The notes beneath the pieces were generated by a model. The model was not told the DNA's origin, made no database searches, and worked only from the letters and a program-made list of their open reading frames with translations. The position numbers were made by a program, and so were the translations under genes. 64,000 nt of DNA from Streptomyces himalayensis subsp. himalayensis (lineage in GTDB: Bacteria > Actinomycetota > Actinomycetes > Streptomycetales > Streptomycetaceae). Below are positions 20,843 through 29,586 of this stretch, piece by piece (position 1 is the stretch's first letter; the number at the start of each line of letters is the position of its first letter). The stretch covers positions 1-64,000 of the forward strand of contig NZ_JACEHE010000014.1 in the NCBI RefSeq assembly GCF_013778455.1, written 5' to 3'.

Positions 20843-22809
20843 CCCCTGCCGTTCGCGAGTTGTCCCCTCAGGCCGACCTGGGCTCCCTGCTGCGTCCGTA
20901 CGGACAGCACATGGCCCCGGGCGCTGCCGCTCACCGCTCCCGTGGCTTGGACCGAGACCACCTGCCTGCTTCCTGCGGCCAGCAAATACCACGCCCCGGA
21001 CTGCGACTTCCACAGCACGCCCGCCAGGACGTGCGGCTCGCGCATGCCGCAGTCGGTGGAGTCCTCGGCCTTCGCCGCGACCGCCCCGGCAGCCTGGCCC
21101 GGCTCCAGGAAGTGGGCGAGGACGCGGCTGCCGGTGCCGCGCCAGGTCTCGGCCCGGGTGCACATCCAGGTCGCGGCGCCGTTTCCCTCGGGCAGTTGCT
21201 GCCGGGCGTACTGCCAGAGGTTCACCGACCGCACGCCGTGGGAGCGCACCGCGGCGAGCGAGCAGGCGGTGCGCGCCCAGCCGGCGAGCGACAGGGGGCC
21301 GGTCGCCTCGCGCGGTGTCTCGGGGCGGCCGGAGGTGAGATGCGCGGGTACGAGTTCGCCGAGGTCGGTCATCAGTCGTGTCGACGCGTCGTGCTGCACC
21401 TGGAGCACGTTCCACGAGCGGCAGGCGCCGGCCCGCGTGGGACCGGCGAGCGGATCGGTGACGCCGTCGGGGGACCGGCCCAGTTCGAGCGGCTCGGCGT
21501 CGGGCTTCAGCAGGTCGCGCAGGGAGGTCGCGGACACCCAGGGCGCCGTGAGATAGCGGACGTTGCCGTCGGCCCTGGCGACCACCACGGCGTTCGCCTC
21601 CTGCGCGGTCGCCCCGTCGACCCGGGCGAAGTCCAGCGCGGCGCCGCTCGTGCCGTTCTTCGGCTCCGCGTACCGCACGATGCGCAGCCCGTCGTGCAGC
21701 AGCACCACGCGGGCCTCGTCCACCTCGCCCGCGTAGAGCAGTTGCGCAGGGCCCGGCGGTGCGCCCGCCGGGGTGCCGGGCGTTGCGGACACCTGGACGG
21801 ACGGGCCGGGCCGCGCCCACACCGCGAGGGCGCGGCGCAGCAGCGTCCGGTCACCGGCGAGGTTGCCGCGCGCGGGCCACGCCGAGAAGTCCGTGCGCGC
21901 GGACCGCTTCCAGGCCGTGGGCGCGACCTTGGTGAGCTTGGCGGGATCGAGGGCGGCCTCGGCGGCGGGGTTCTGTGCGTACGGCGGAGCCGCCGCGCCG
22001 TCCGGGCCCCAGCCGCTGCCCGGCATCGCGAGCAGCGCCACGCACACCAGCACGGCGGCCGTGGCCGCGGCGGCCGCCTTCATATGGTGCCTGCGCCGCA
22101 CGAGATCCGTCGGCCGGGCCTGCAGGGAACACGGGTCGAACTCCGAGGACTCCAGCAGTTCGTACCGGGCCTCCAGCCCGTCGGCCTCCCTGAGCGCGGC
22201 GCCCGGGTCGGCGGTCCCGGCCGAGGCGAGCACCGCGACCACGTCGGCGTCGGTGAGCCGCTCGAGTCCACGCAGCACATAGGCGGCGCGGGCGGGTGCG
22301 GAGAGCGCGGACAGGCGCTGGTCGAGGGCGAGTTCGGCGGCGCTGCCCGACCGGGGGAACAACCGCAGCCCCCACACCTGCGGCAGCAGCGGCGGCAGGT
22401 GGGCACGCCTGGGCCATGTCCGCCAGCTGAACGGCCGTCCTGCCCTGAGCGCGGTACGCAGAACCTGGAGCCTCAGGTAGGCGTAGCCCGGATCGCCGTT
22501 GCGGCCCGCGCCCGCGCCGGACCGCGCTGCCTGCGGGGGTACCTCCCAGGCCCTCAACGTACTGGGGGAGGCCGCGGGAGCGTCCGGCACGTCCGCGGCG
22601 CGGCCCCGGGGCAGCGCACGCTGGGTGACCGCGTGGGCCGTCAGCACCCGGCGGCCCGGGCCCAGGCTCGGCGGCAGCACCAGATAGGCGAGTCTGACGA
22701 GCCGCGCATAGTGCTCGACGAGCGCGGCCTCGGCCTGCTCCACCGCGACGGCCTGGCCGCGGGCGTGATCCGGGAGGGTGGCGACGTCCTGTGGCTGCAC
22801 GTTCAGCAA
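20824..22809 (-). CDS. Membrane-anchored protein with sigma-like N-terminus
   Basis: An unassigned protein of about 661 residues. The first roughly 220 residues look like a degenerate RNA polymerase sigma region 2/4 fold (ALVEHYARLVRLAYLVLP; later LSALSAPARAAYVLRGLE and LTDADVVAVLAS). A single hydrophobic span follows (about residues 245-265, AAAAATAAVLVCVALLAMPG), then a large presumably extracytoplasmic Ala/Pro-rich domain with repeated VRYLTAPW/SWNVLQVQHD-like stretches. This resembles Streptomyces proteins in which a sigma-like domain is tethered to the membrane. The start is uncertain: TTG at 22809 or GTG at 22800. Residues near SPSTLRAWEVPP derive from an inserted 36-bp palindrome. Its C-terminus runs into the minisatellite. 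Confidence 0.7.
   Translation of the reverse strand: MLNVQPQDVATLPDHARGQAVAVEQAEAALVEHYARLVRLAYLVLPPSLGPGRRVLTAHAVTQRALPRGRAADVPDAPAASPSTLRAWEVPPQAARSGAGAGRNGDPGYAYLRLQVLRTALRAGRPFSWRTWPRRAHLPPLLPQVWGLRLFPRSGSAAELALDQRLSALSAPARAAYVLRGLERLTDADVVAVLASAGTADPGAALREADGLEARYELLESSEFDPCSLQARPTDLVRRRHHMKAAAAATAAVLVCVALLAMPGSGWGPDGAAAPPYAQNPAAEAALDPAKLTKVAPTAWKRSARTDFSAWPARGNLAGDRTLLRRALAVWARPGPSVQVSATPGTPAGAPPGPAQLLYAGEVDEARVVLLHDGLRIVRYAEPKNGTSGAALDFARVDGATAQEANAVVVARADGNVRYLTAPWVSATSLRDLLKPDAEPLELGRSPDGVTDPLAGPTRAGACRSWNVLQVQHDASTRLMTDLGELVPAHLTSGRPETPREATGPLSLAGWARTACSLAAVRSHGVRSVNLWQYARQQLPEGNGAATWMCTRAETWRGTGSRVLAHFLEPGQAAGAVAAKAEDSTDCGMREPHVLAGVLWKSQSGAWYLLAAGSRQVVSVQATGAVSGSARGHVLSVRTQQGAQVGLRGQLANGRGISALR
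22535..22570. repeat. 36-bp palindromic element inside a coding region
   Basis: The sequence from GGGGGTACCTCCCAGG to ACTGGGGGAG is one copy of the dispersed palindrome also found at 29172, 32821, 32874 and 32935. It is exactly 36 bp (12 codons) and adds SPSTLRAWEVPP in frame to the host protein. Confidence 0.8.
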
Positions 22810-23008
22810 AACGAGCGAATCGTCGGATGGTCACCTTGGCGGGTTAACCCGGGCGTGTCCCTTGCCGCCGTGGCGGGCTGTCGCGTTCTGCCGCGGCCCC
22901 ATGGGCGGTGTGAGAGCCAATGCAGTCCGCACCGGCGGGACCAGATCGTCGTAGCGGCCAGCGTCGGCGCGGCTTGCGTCGTGTCGTCCGGCGCTGGTCC
23001 GGAGCGCT

Positions 23009-23929
23009 TCAGAGCACCAACTCGGGATCCGTGGTGACCTCGACGACGCTCCACGGTTCGTAGGGCAGGGCGGCGAGCCCGTCGCGCAGCGTCCGCCGCA
23101 CGCGGTCCTCGTCCGCGACGTCCCAGCGGCCCGGCGGCACCAGGAAGCCGACCTCGACGTAGAGCTTGTGGCCGACCTTGCTGGTGCGCAGCACCGGCTC
23201 GGGAAGCCCTTCGGCGGCCCGCACCCGTTCGACGACGTCGCGGATCAGCTGCTGCACGGCCGGTTCCGGCGCGGACTCCAGCAGCTCGGACGCGGCCTGG
23301 CGGAGCATGCGCACGGGCAGCCGGGCGAGCATCACACAGCTCACCAGGACCAGCACCGAGTCGGCGTACGCCTCCGCGCCGCGCCACGCCGTCCTACCCA
23401 GCAGGAGCGCCACCACGCCGCCGACCGCGATGACAAGGCTGGTCACGGCGCCCGCGAGCCAGACCGCCGCCTCCGCCCGGATCAGGTCCGACCGCGGACC
23501 CCGCCGGACCAGGTAGCCATACCCGGCGAGGCATGCGAGTCCGCTCACCACTCCGTACGCGGCGAGGCCCCCGGCCGCCACGTCGGACCCGCCGTCGAGG
23601 ATGACCCGGATGGCCTCCACGGCGGCGTAGACGAGCGTCCCGAGCAGTGCAAGACCCTGCACGCCCACGACCAGCGGCACGAGCGACTCCCGGCCGAACG
23701 GGAATCGCGGCGTCGGGCCGGCGGCGGAGAGACGGGAGGCGTGCAGCGAGAGCCACGACAGGCCCAGGCCGAGGATGGCGTAGACGCCGTCGAGCAGGAT
23801 CACCTGCGAGCCGGCTGCGAGCCCCCACACCAGGGCCACGACCGAGAGTGCCACCGAGACTGCCATCGAGACCCTCAGCGCACGCTGCTCGTGCTGCGCC
23901 GACCGGGTCGGCTCTCCATCCGCCATCAC
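23009..23929 (-). CDS. Cation diffusion facilitator family transporter
   Basis: A 306-residue CDF-type divalent metal/proton antiporter. Predicted spans begin at residue 19 (SMAVSVALSVVALVWGLA). Aspartates at the usual metal-site positions are visible in LLDGVYAILGLG (TM2) and AYADSVLVLV (TM5), followed by a cytoplasmic ferredoxin-like C-terminal domain (KVGHKLYVEVGFLVPPG). The usual His of the zinc-site HxxxD motif is not obvious, so iron, manganese or cobalt is as likely as zinc. Tandem ATGs at the start leave a one-codon ambiguity. No metal regulator is next to it. Confidence 0.85.
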   Translation of the reverse strand: MMADGEPTRSAQHEQRALRVSMAVSVALSVVALVWGLAAGSQVILLDGVYAILGLGLSWLSLHASRLSAAGPTPRFPFGRESLVPLVVGVQGLALLGTLVYAAVEAIRVILDGGSDVAAGGLAAYGVVSGLACLAGYGYLVRRGPRSDLIRAEAAVWLAGAVTSLVIAVGGVVALLLGRTAWRGAEAYADSVLVLVSCVMLARLPVRMLRQAASELLESAPEPAVQQLIRDVVERVRAAEGLPEPVLRTSKVGHKLYVEVGFLVPPGRWDVADEDRVRRTLRDGLAALPYEPWSVVEVTTDPELVL

Positions 23930-24188
23930 ACCATGCTCACGGGGTCTGGCTGCTCCGCCAACCGGAAGCTCGCACGAGCCTCCTCCGGCCGTGCCCGCGT
24001 TGTGCGCCCGTGCGCGCCGACTTTCGGCGTCAGGACTGGACCCACCAGTTCGATTACGCCCGCCTTCAAGCAGGCGGAGAACGCATCACCAGGGAACAGC
24101 GGCTGCCGTCCTGGGTGCTGCGGCGAGGCGCAGGCCGACCTCCACGAGGGTCTTTTGCCGACCGCGCCGGGGGAGATCTACGCGGCCG

Positions 24189-24761
24189 TCAGTCGCTGTC
24201 CGGTTCCACCAGCAGGCGCGCGTAGTTCGCCATCGAACGCTGGTAGCGGGGCAGATGCGGGGCCAGTGCGCCGAGCACGAGCGAGAGGCCCTCGCGCTCG
24301 CGGCCGAGGTTGGCGAGGCACAGCGCCAGGGTCGCGCGTACGGCGTCGTCCAGTTCGTCCGACTCGGCGTCGAGTTCGGGTGTGAGCAGTCGTACGCCCT
24401 CCTCCGGCCGGCCGATGTTCCGTAGGGAACTGGACAGCTGGATCGTGGCGCGGCGCCTGCGGATGCTGGTGAGACCGCGCTCCAGGGCCTCCTGGTACAG
24501 CGGTACGGCCTTGTCGGAGTGCCCGGTCGAGTCGAAGGCGCAGGCCCGTTCGAAGGCGCCGATCGCGCTGTCCGCGGGCAGTTCGGCGACGAGCTTGTCG
24601 ATCAGGTCGCGGAACTCCGCCTCGTCCAGCTCGTCGAGACGGGTCCAGGCTGCGGCCGTTCGCTGTTCCCAGTCCGTGCTCGGGGGCTCGGGGGTCGGGC
24701 TCGCGGCGGGGGCGGGGCAAGCGGACTCGGGGGCCGCCGGGTCCACTGGTTCTGCGGTCAT
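24189..24761 (-). CDS. Tetratricopeptide-repeat protein
   Basis: A cytoplasmic protein of 190 residues with three to four TPR helical pairs after an Ala/Pro-rich N-terminus. Typical stretches are AIGAFERACAFDSTGHSDKAVPLYQEALERGL and RATLALCLANLGREREGLSLVLGALAPHLPRYQRSMANYARLL. Such small TPR proteins are conserved in Streptomyces and probably act as scaffolds; no partner is visible. I chose the ATG at 24761 (MTAEPVDPAAPE); an upstream GTG at 24797 would add 12 residues. Confidence 0.75.
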   Translation of the reverse strand: MTAEPVDPAAPESACPAPAASPTPEPPSTDWEQRTAAAWTRLDELDEAEFRDLIDKLVAELPADSAIGAFERACAFDSTGHSDKAVPLYQEALERGLTSIRRRRATIQLSSSLRNIGRPEEGVRLLTPELDAESDELDDAVRATLALCLANLGREREGLSLVLGALAPHLPRYQRSMANYARLLVEPDSD

Positions 24762-24947
24762 GGGCTCACACTCGCACGCGTCTGTCCGCGAGTTCACCGG
24801 ATTTACGCGCTCACGACGACCTGCTCACCGTCGTCATGCCCGGGAGACGGTCGCCGATTGAGCGCGCAGCGCGCGGGAGCCGTATCGAAGGCGGGACCCT
24901 CGACGAGGGTCCCGGCGGCGTGGGCCGGTTCGGCCGCCCACGTTCAT

Positions 24948-25020
24948 GTCGCCGGACGGAAGTCGCCGGACGGAGAGACGCCGGACGGAAGTCGCCGGAC
25001 GGAAAGTCGCCGGACGGAAC
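24948..25020. repeat. Five-unit GCCGGACGGA tandem repeat
   Basis: Five direct units of 14-16 bp, core GTCGCCGGACGGAA, end 13 bp before the ATG of the lipoprotein gene. They occupy its presumed promoter/5' leader. Confidence 0.85.
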
Positions 25021-25032
25021 CGGAGGGAACGT

Positions 25033-25479
25033 ATGAGGCTGACGCGGGAGAGGCTTGCGGCTGCCGGAGCCGTGGTACTGCTGGCGCTGACCGGCTGCGG
25101 CGCGGGCGAAGACCCAGACGGCGCCCCGAAGACCGCGACCGGGAGCCTGGAGCACCTGGCCGGCGAGGTGGACTGCAAGCCGGACATCCAGACGGACGCG
25201 GACGAGCTGCGCCAGGCCATCTGCAGGAACGGCGACGGCCGGTTCGTCCTCGCCACCTTCGCCACCGACCGGGGCCAGCGCGAGTGGCTCAACCAGGCGA
25301 AGGACTACGGCGGTTCGTATCTCGTCGGCCCCAAGTGGGTCGCCGTCGGTGAAGCGAAGGTGGTCACAGCGCTGCGCGGCCGGCTCGGGGGGACCGTGGA
25401 GACCGGGACCTCGCACCACTCGGGGAGCAGCGGTGGTGGGGGGAGCGAGGACGGGCACTCCGGTCACCACATGGGCTGA
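25033..25479 (+). CDS. Small putative lipoprotein
   Basis: A 148-residue exported protein. It begins MRLTRERLAAAGAVVLLALTGCG, a clear lipobox (LTGC) at about residue 22. The middle has two cysteines (VDCKPD and AICRNGDG) and a DRGQREWLNQAKDYG segment. The C-terminus is a His/Gly/Ser-rich tail (TSHHSGSSGGGG ... GHHMG) that could bind metal. A strong GGAGGGAA precedes the ATG. Function is unknown; conserved among streptomycetes as a hypothetical lipoprotein. Confidence 0.75.
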   Translation: MRLTRERLAAAGAVVLLALTGCGAGEDPDGAPKTATGSLEHLAGEVDCKPDIQTDADELRQAICRNGDGRFVLATFATDRGQREWLNQAKDYGGSYLVGPKWVAVGEAKVVTALRGRLGGTVETGTSHHSGSSGGGGSEDGHSGHHMG

Positions 25480-25499
25480 CCGCGCAGGATCGGGGGGTG

Positions 25500-25532
25500 C
25501 GGCGGGCGGGAACTCGGGAAGCCCGCCCGCCG
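25500..25532. terminator. Bidirectional terminator
   Basis: GGCGGGCGGG pairs with CCCGCCCGCC across an 11-nt loop, between two convergent genes (lipoprotein and DUF1996 protein). It can serve both strands. Confidence 0.75.
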
Positions 25533-25554
25533 TCACCTCGCAGCAGGTGCCGGA

Positions 25555-27099
25555 TCAGCGGCAACTCCTGCCACTGTTGATGCAGTTGACCATCTTGTTC
25601 ATCAGGCTCTCGTCGAAGACGTTGATGAAGTCGTCGTGGTCCGTGATCGGCTTGTGGAGCTGCTCGGGGAAACCGTCCACGGCGAACGGGTTCTGCACCT
25701 GCCCGTTCTCGATCACCGGCCGCTGCACGTCGTACACCAGGCGCATCGTCAGCTGCGGGATGGCCTTGAAGTTCGCCGGGCAGGCCCCGGTGGCCGCGTC
25801 CGCGAAGGCCACGTGCCTACGGTGGTTGGCGCTGTCGATGTTCTGACCGTCCCAGCAGCTCTGGAAGTCGAAGGTCCGCACGACCTTGCTGCCGTCGGGG
25901 CAGAGCGGGTACTTGTCCGTGAGCTGACGGTCCTCGAAGCCGGTGCAGCTCCACGAGGCGTTGGCGTTCGCGTCGCCGTTGGTGAAGGCCTTGGCGTCAC
26001 CGGTGATGATGCGCAGGAACTTCGGCATGGCCACGACCTTGCTCTGCGGGTTGCCGGCGAACTTGATCTGCGCCTGCTCGGCACGCAGTACCCGGCCGAC
26101 GTTCCCCTCCTTGCCACCGCCGTCCGCGTTGGCGTCGAACTCGTTCGTCCCGTCCTGCACGCGCAGCACCGGCCAGTAGTACGAGGACTTGTCGCCCTGG
26201 TTGGCGCAGGTGGTCTCGCCGTTCGCGAACGTGTCGTTGTTGGCGAAGGCGTCGTTCGCCTGGTTGCCGACGTAGTCGTGGAGGTGGTGCGCGCCGTTGC
26301 TGACGCCGGGCGCCACGATCACGTTGTCGGTGTTGAACTTGCCGTTCTCGTTGGTGCCGCAGGAACTCGTGAAGGAACCCCGCGACGCGTTCTGACCCCG
26401 CTGGGGCTTCTGGACGTTGGGCTGGACGGTGGTGATGTCGACGAAGTCGTCGGCGACGGGTCCGTTCCCGGCCTGACCGCCGTTGCCCTGGTTCTGGTCG
26501 CCGTTGTCCTGGCCCTGTTCGCCGTCGCCCTGGTTCTGGCCGTCGCCGTCCTGGTTGCCGCCGTCCTGGTTCTGGCCGTCGCCGTTCTGGTCCTGGCCGT
26601 CGCCGGCCTGCCCGTCGTTGGTCTCCGGCTGGTCCGCCGCGCGTCCCGTGCAGGGGGCGAGGGAGTCCAGATTGGCGGGCGGAGTGCCGCCGACGCGGCT
26701 GATGATGAGTTCGAGGCGGTCGATGACCGCCGCCCGCTTGTCCTTCAGCGGACCGAGAATGGCGTTCTGGACGAAGTTCGGGTCCCGGGACGCCGCGTCA
26801 CGGGTCGTGGCGAGGCGGTTGTAGGCCTCGGTGATCTGGCGGTCGAGGTTGGCCAGTTCGCCGTCGACCCCTTCGCGTGCACCGTCCGGTACGTCGGTCA
26901 GCTGGTTGCCGACGTCCGGGCAGTCGATGGTGGCCACCTGTGCGGCCGTGGTCTGGCTTCTCCGTGTCGAGTTCTCCTCGTGTGCGGAGGCGTAGAAATT
27001 CGCCGCGATCAGTCCGCCACCGCCCAGCACGAGAGCCGCCGAGGCGGCAATCGCACGGTTGGCGAGGGTGGAGCGGCGTTTTCGCGATGTGCGTCCCAT
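25555..27099 (-). CDS. Secreted DUF1996-domain protein
   Basis: A 514-residue exported protein. A signal or anchor segment follows a basic start (MGRTSRKRRS ... ASAALVLGGGGLIAANFYAS). An N-terminal roughly 100-residue helical region begins TIDCPDVGNQL, then comes a strongly biased linker of Asp, Gln, Asn and Gly (about residues 175-225), then the DUF1996 domain with GSFTSSCGTNENGKFNTDN, NGAHHLHDYVGN and FDFQSCWDGQNIDS. DUF1996 proteins are secreted and uncharacterised, often in fungi and actinomycetes; conserved His and Cys suggest metal or polysaccharide binding. The ATG at 27099 has GAGGAG upstream. The N-terminal region resembles that of the secreted protein at 31.0-31.7 kb. Confidence 0.85.
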   Translation of the reverse strand: MGRTSRKRRSTLANRAIAASAALVLGGGGLIAANFYASAHEENSTRRSQTTAAQVATIDCPDVGNQLTDVPDGAREGVDGELANLDRQITEAYNRLATTRDAASRDPNFVQNAILGPLKDKRAAVIDRLELIISRVGGTPPANLDSLAPCTGRAADQPETNDGQAGDGQDQNGDGQNQDGGNQDGDGQNQGDGEQGQDNGDQNQGNGGQAGNGPVADDFVDITTVQPNVQKPQRGQNASRGSFTSSCGTNENGKFNTDNVIVAPGVSNGAHHLHDYVGNQANDAFANNDTFANGETTCANQGDKSSYYWPVLRVQDGTNEFDANADGGGKEGNVGRVLRAEQAQIKFAGNPQSKVVAMPKFLRIITGDAKAFTNGDANANASWSCTGFEDRQLTDKYPLCPDGSKVVRTFDFQSCWDGQNIDSANHRRHVAFADAATGACPANFKAIPQLTMRLVYDVQRPVIENGQVQNPFAVDGFPEQLHKPITDHDDFINVFDESLMNKMVNCINSGRSCR

Positions 27100-27357
27100 G
27101 GAACTCCTCTGACTTCCTTGCGGGGGCATCGAGGCGCCCGACAGGAGTGAAGCGGCTCCGTTCCATACGGACGACATCCCTCGGGTGTTCAGCCGTCACA
27201 GAAATCGGCGGAGGAACGGTGGTTGCCCGCCGCCCGTTGTGGGCAGAGGTCGCCGCCCGCCGCTGTTGGCAGCCGTGCCTACCCCAGTGCAGGTACCCCC
27301 AGCGGTGGCACGGCGGCACAGCGGCACCCCCGACGGCGGGCAACGCCTCCGTCGGCG

Positions 27358-28346
27358 TCAGTTACCCAGTACCTTCGCCTCCACCACCGGATCCAGCCCC
27401 ACCGCGGGGCGGTCCGGTCGCTGCGGAGCCGTGCCCCCGACGGACCGCAGCCACTCCCACGTGTCGCCGACCGTCTCCACGACCCCACGGCACCGCAACC
27501 CCGCACCCAGCGCCTTGGAGACATCGATGCCGTGCAGCGCGTCATGGAGTTCGCTGCCCGGCGGAACCCAGACCGGCAGCTGAGTCCACGGCTCGATCCC
27601 GGCACCGAGGATCACCTCGGGATCCGTCCAGCGCAGCTCCGCCGCGGCCCCCGTGACCCGTACGCAGGTGTCGAGCAGTTCACCCATCGTGGTGTGCCCC
27701 TGCGGGCTCGCCAGGTTGTACGGGCCGCTCAACCCGGCCGCCGCCGCGTCGAGGATCCACTCGGCGAGGTCCCGGACGTCGACGTACTGCAGAGGCAGCG
27801 AGCGCGGGCCCGGCGCCAAAACCGGCCCGCCCCGGGCGATTCGGGCCAGCCACCACGGGAGACGGCCGATGTTCTCGTGCGGACCGAGGATCAGCCCGGA
27901 CCGGACCAGCAGCGACCGGTCCTCGCCGAAGGCCGCCACCGCGGCCAGCTCGCCGCCCCGTTTGTCCTGCGCATAGTCGGTCTGCCCGGCGTCGGGCGAG
28001 CCGGCGGCCAGCGGAGCGTCCTCCGCGTAACCGGCCGCCGGCGGCCATGTGTACACCGAGCAGCTCGACACGTAGACGTAGGCCCCGGCACGGTCCGCGA
28101 GCAGCGTCGCGCTGTCCCGCACGGCGCTCGGCGCGGCCGACCAGGTGTCGACGACCACGTCCCACTCGCCCCCGGCGAGCGCCGCGAGGCCGCCTGGCTG
28201 CGTGCGGTCGCCGTGCAGGACGCGCGCCCCGAGGGAGCCGCATGGCGGCCGCGGTGAAAGGCGGTCACCTCCCAGCCCCGCGCCAGCGCCGCCTCCGTGA
28301 CGGCGCGCCCCGCGAACTCCGTACCACCCAGCATCAGAAGCCTCAT
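27358..28346 (-). pseudogene. NAD-dependent epimerase/reductase with a frameshift
   Basis: An extended short-chain dehydrogenase-like gene split between two frames. The N-terminus MRLLMLGGTEFAGRAVTEAA (GGTEFAG dinucleotide-binding motif) begins at 28346 and continues to about EVTAFHRGRHAAP. The remainder, from GARVLHGDRTQPGG through SSCSVYTWPP, LVRSGLILGP and LQYVDVRDLAEWIL, reads in another frame to the stop at 27358. One extra base in the C4 run at 28227-28230 would join them into 329 residues. It is either a sequencing error in a homopolymer or a real inactivating or phase-variable change. Homologues are annotated as NAD-dependent epimerases of unknown substrate. Confidence 0.8.
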
Positions 28347-28450
28347 GCCGGTGACTCTGCCCCGGCACCCGCCACGGGACATCGGATTCCGCCCGCAGGG
28401 AAACCATTCCGCTGAGGGACGAATCCGCCAGGCGCAGCCGAAGCGGCGGC

Positions 28451-29137
28451 TCAACCCGCCGTGGGCGGCGTGTACTTGTAGCCGACGCGCCGCACCGTCT
28501 GGATCGCCTGACGGTGCTGGGCACCCAGCTTGCGCCGGAGCCGCGCGATGTGGACGTCGACGGTGCGGCCGTCGCCCACGTGCCCGTAGCCCCACACGGT
28601 GGTCACCAACTGGTCGCGGGTGTGCACCCGGTGCGGGTGCGCGACGAGATGGGCCAGCAGCTCGAACTCGAGATACGTCAGGTCGAGCGGCCGTCCGTCG
28701 ACCTCGGCGGTGCGCTGGGCGGTGTCGATCCGCACGAGCTCCTCGCTCTGCTCGTGCGTGCCGGGCTCGGGCGTCTCCTGCGCGTCGTGCGGGTCCTGTG
28801 CGCCGGCCACCGCGGGCTGACCGACGAGGCGTCGGCTTGGCTGCTCGGCCTGGCCCTCCGGTACCGGAAACGGCAGGACGCCCTGCTGGTCGGCCGGTAC
28901 GAGGACCAGGTAACCGATCATCGGCGGGCGGCCCGGCAGCGTGGGCAGGGTGTGCTGAGGCGCGGGCAGCCATGTGGCGCCCGGCGGCAGGAAGTCGGCC
29001 ACGTCCACCACCTCGTCCCGGTCGACGGCTCGCAGCCGGTGGCGGGCGGGGTGCTGTGCGGCGGCCGGAGCGGCGGCCGCGGTGACCGCGGTGGCCGTGG
29101 TCGCGTTGGCAGTGGAGAAGGAACGGGTGTTCGCCAT
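28451..29137 (-). CDS. Winged-helix (OmpR/PhoB-type) regulator lacking a receiver
   Basis: A 228-residue DNA-binding protein. The C-terminal ~95 residues are a standard OmpR/PhoB winged helix: RPLDLTYLEFELLAHLVAHP, then RVHTRDQLVTTVWGYGHVGDGRTVDVHIARLRRKL and the wing VRRVGYKYTPP. The N-terminal half has no phosphorylation receiver domain; it is Ala/Pro-rich with a short LVLVPADQQGVLPF segment. A conserved Streptomyces type of orphan regulator. It is upstream of the broken epimerase gene in the same orientation. The ATG at 29137 has only a weak ribosome binding site. Confidence 0.85.
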   Translation of the reverse strand: MANTRSFSTANATTATAVTAAAAPAAAQHPARHRLRAVDRDEVVDVADFLPPGATWLPAPQHTLPTLPGRPPMIGYLVLVPADQQGVLPFPVPEGQAEQPSRRLVGQPAVAGAQDPHDAQETPEPGTHEQSEELVRIDTAQRTAEVDGRPLDLTYLEFELLAHLVAHPHRVHTRDQLVTTVWGYGHVGDGRTVDVHIARLRRKLGAQHRQAIQTVRRVGYKYTPPTAG

Positions 29138-29171
29138 GGGAGGTCAGCTCTTTCGCGCGAGAAGTCGTCTT

Positions 29172-29207
29172 GGGGGCCCCTCCCAGGCCCTTAGGGCACT
29201 GGGGGAG
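29172..29207. repeat. Dispersed 36-bp palindromic element
   Basis: From GGGGGCCCCTCCCAGG through ACTGGGGGAG; same family and same length as the copy inside the coding region at 22535. Here it lies in the 5' region of the winged-helix regulator gene. Confidence 0.8.
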
Positions 29208-29302
29208 TCGAGGACTGCGCGTCCGTGGCAGCAGTCGTCGAGGGACGTACGTCGTGCGCGCTGGCCGAAGGCCGGGTGAACGGCTTTAGAGGGCCTGCGC
29301 GT

Positions 29303-29404
29303 TCACGCGCGGCAACACACCCGGTCGAAGTCGTGGTGCTGACGGGAAGGCCAGAAGGGCTCGAGGTCGCGATGACCCGTCGCGGTGTTCTGGAAGCCGT
29401 CCAT
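29303..29404 (-). CDS. Candidate 33-residue leader peptide
   Basis: A small frame starting MDGFQNTATGHRDL and ending FDRVCCRA. The Cys-Cys pair just before the end recalls the short actinobacterial leader ORFs implicated in cysteine-responsive attenuation, and the frame precedes the winged-helix regulator gene on the same strand. The ribosome binding site is poor (GGGGG close to the ATG), and no antiterminator fold was demonstrated. Treat it as a hypothesis. Confidence 0.3.
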   Translation of the reverse strand: MDGFQNTATGHRDLEPFWPSRQHHDFDRVCCRA

Positions 29405-29547
29405 GCCCCCATTGAAGCAGACGACGGGTGAGGGCAGCAGCCCTCCGGCCGGGGTTCTCGTCCTTTGATACGGACCCCGCCCACAGGCGGACCTCGCCCA
29501 CAAACTGACCCCACAAGGGAAACGGACCTTGCCCACAAAGGGAAAAG

Positions 29548-29586
29548 GGACAGGGGCACCCGCCGATTCGGCGGGTGCCCCTGTCC
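29548..29586 (-). terminator. glnII terminator
   Basis: An 18-bp perfect stem with a 3-nt loop, 16 bp after the glnII stop on the minus strand, followed by a T-rich stretch (CCCTTTTCCCTTTG). The strongest classical terminator in the window. Confidence 0.9.

Noticed and set aside
20860..23037. 725-codon plus-strand frame
   Set aside because: Antisense to the sigma-like membrane protein; Arg/Gly-rich with no domain, whereas the minus strand has a membrane span and coherent folds.
24948..25020. CRISPR array
   Set aside because: Units of 14-16 bp are directly adjacent with no spacers and there are no cas genes.
27891..28973. Separate intact gene in the frame beginning near 28973
   Set aside because: Only its MRLLMLGGTEF segment is meaningful, and that is the N-terminus of the frameshifted epimerase.
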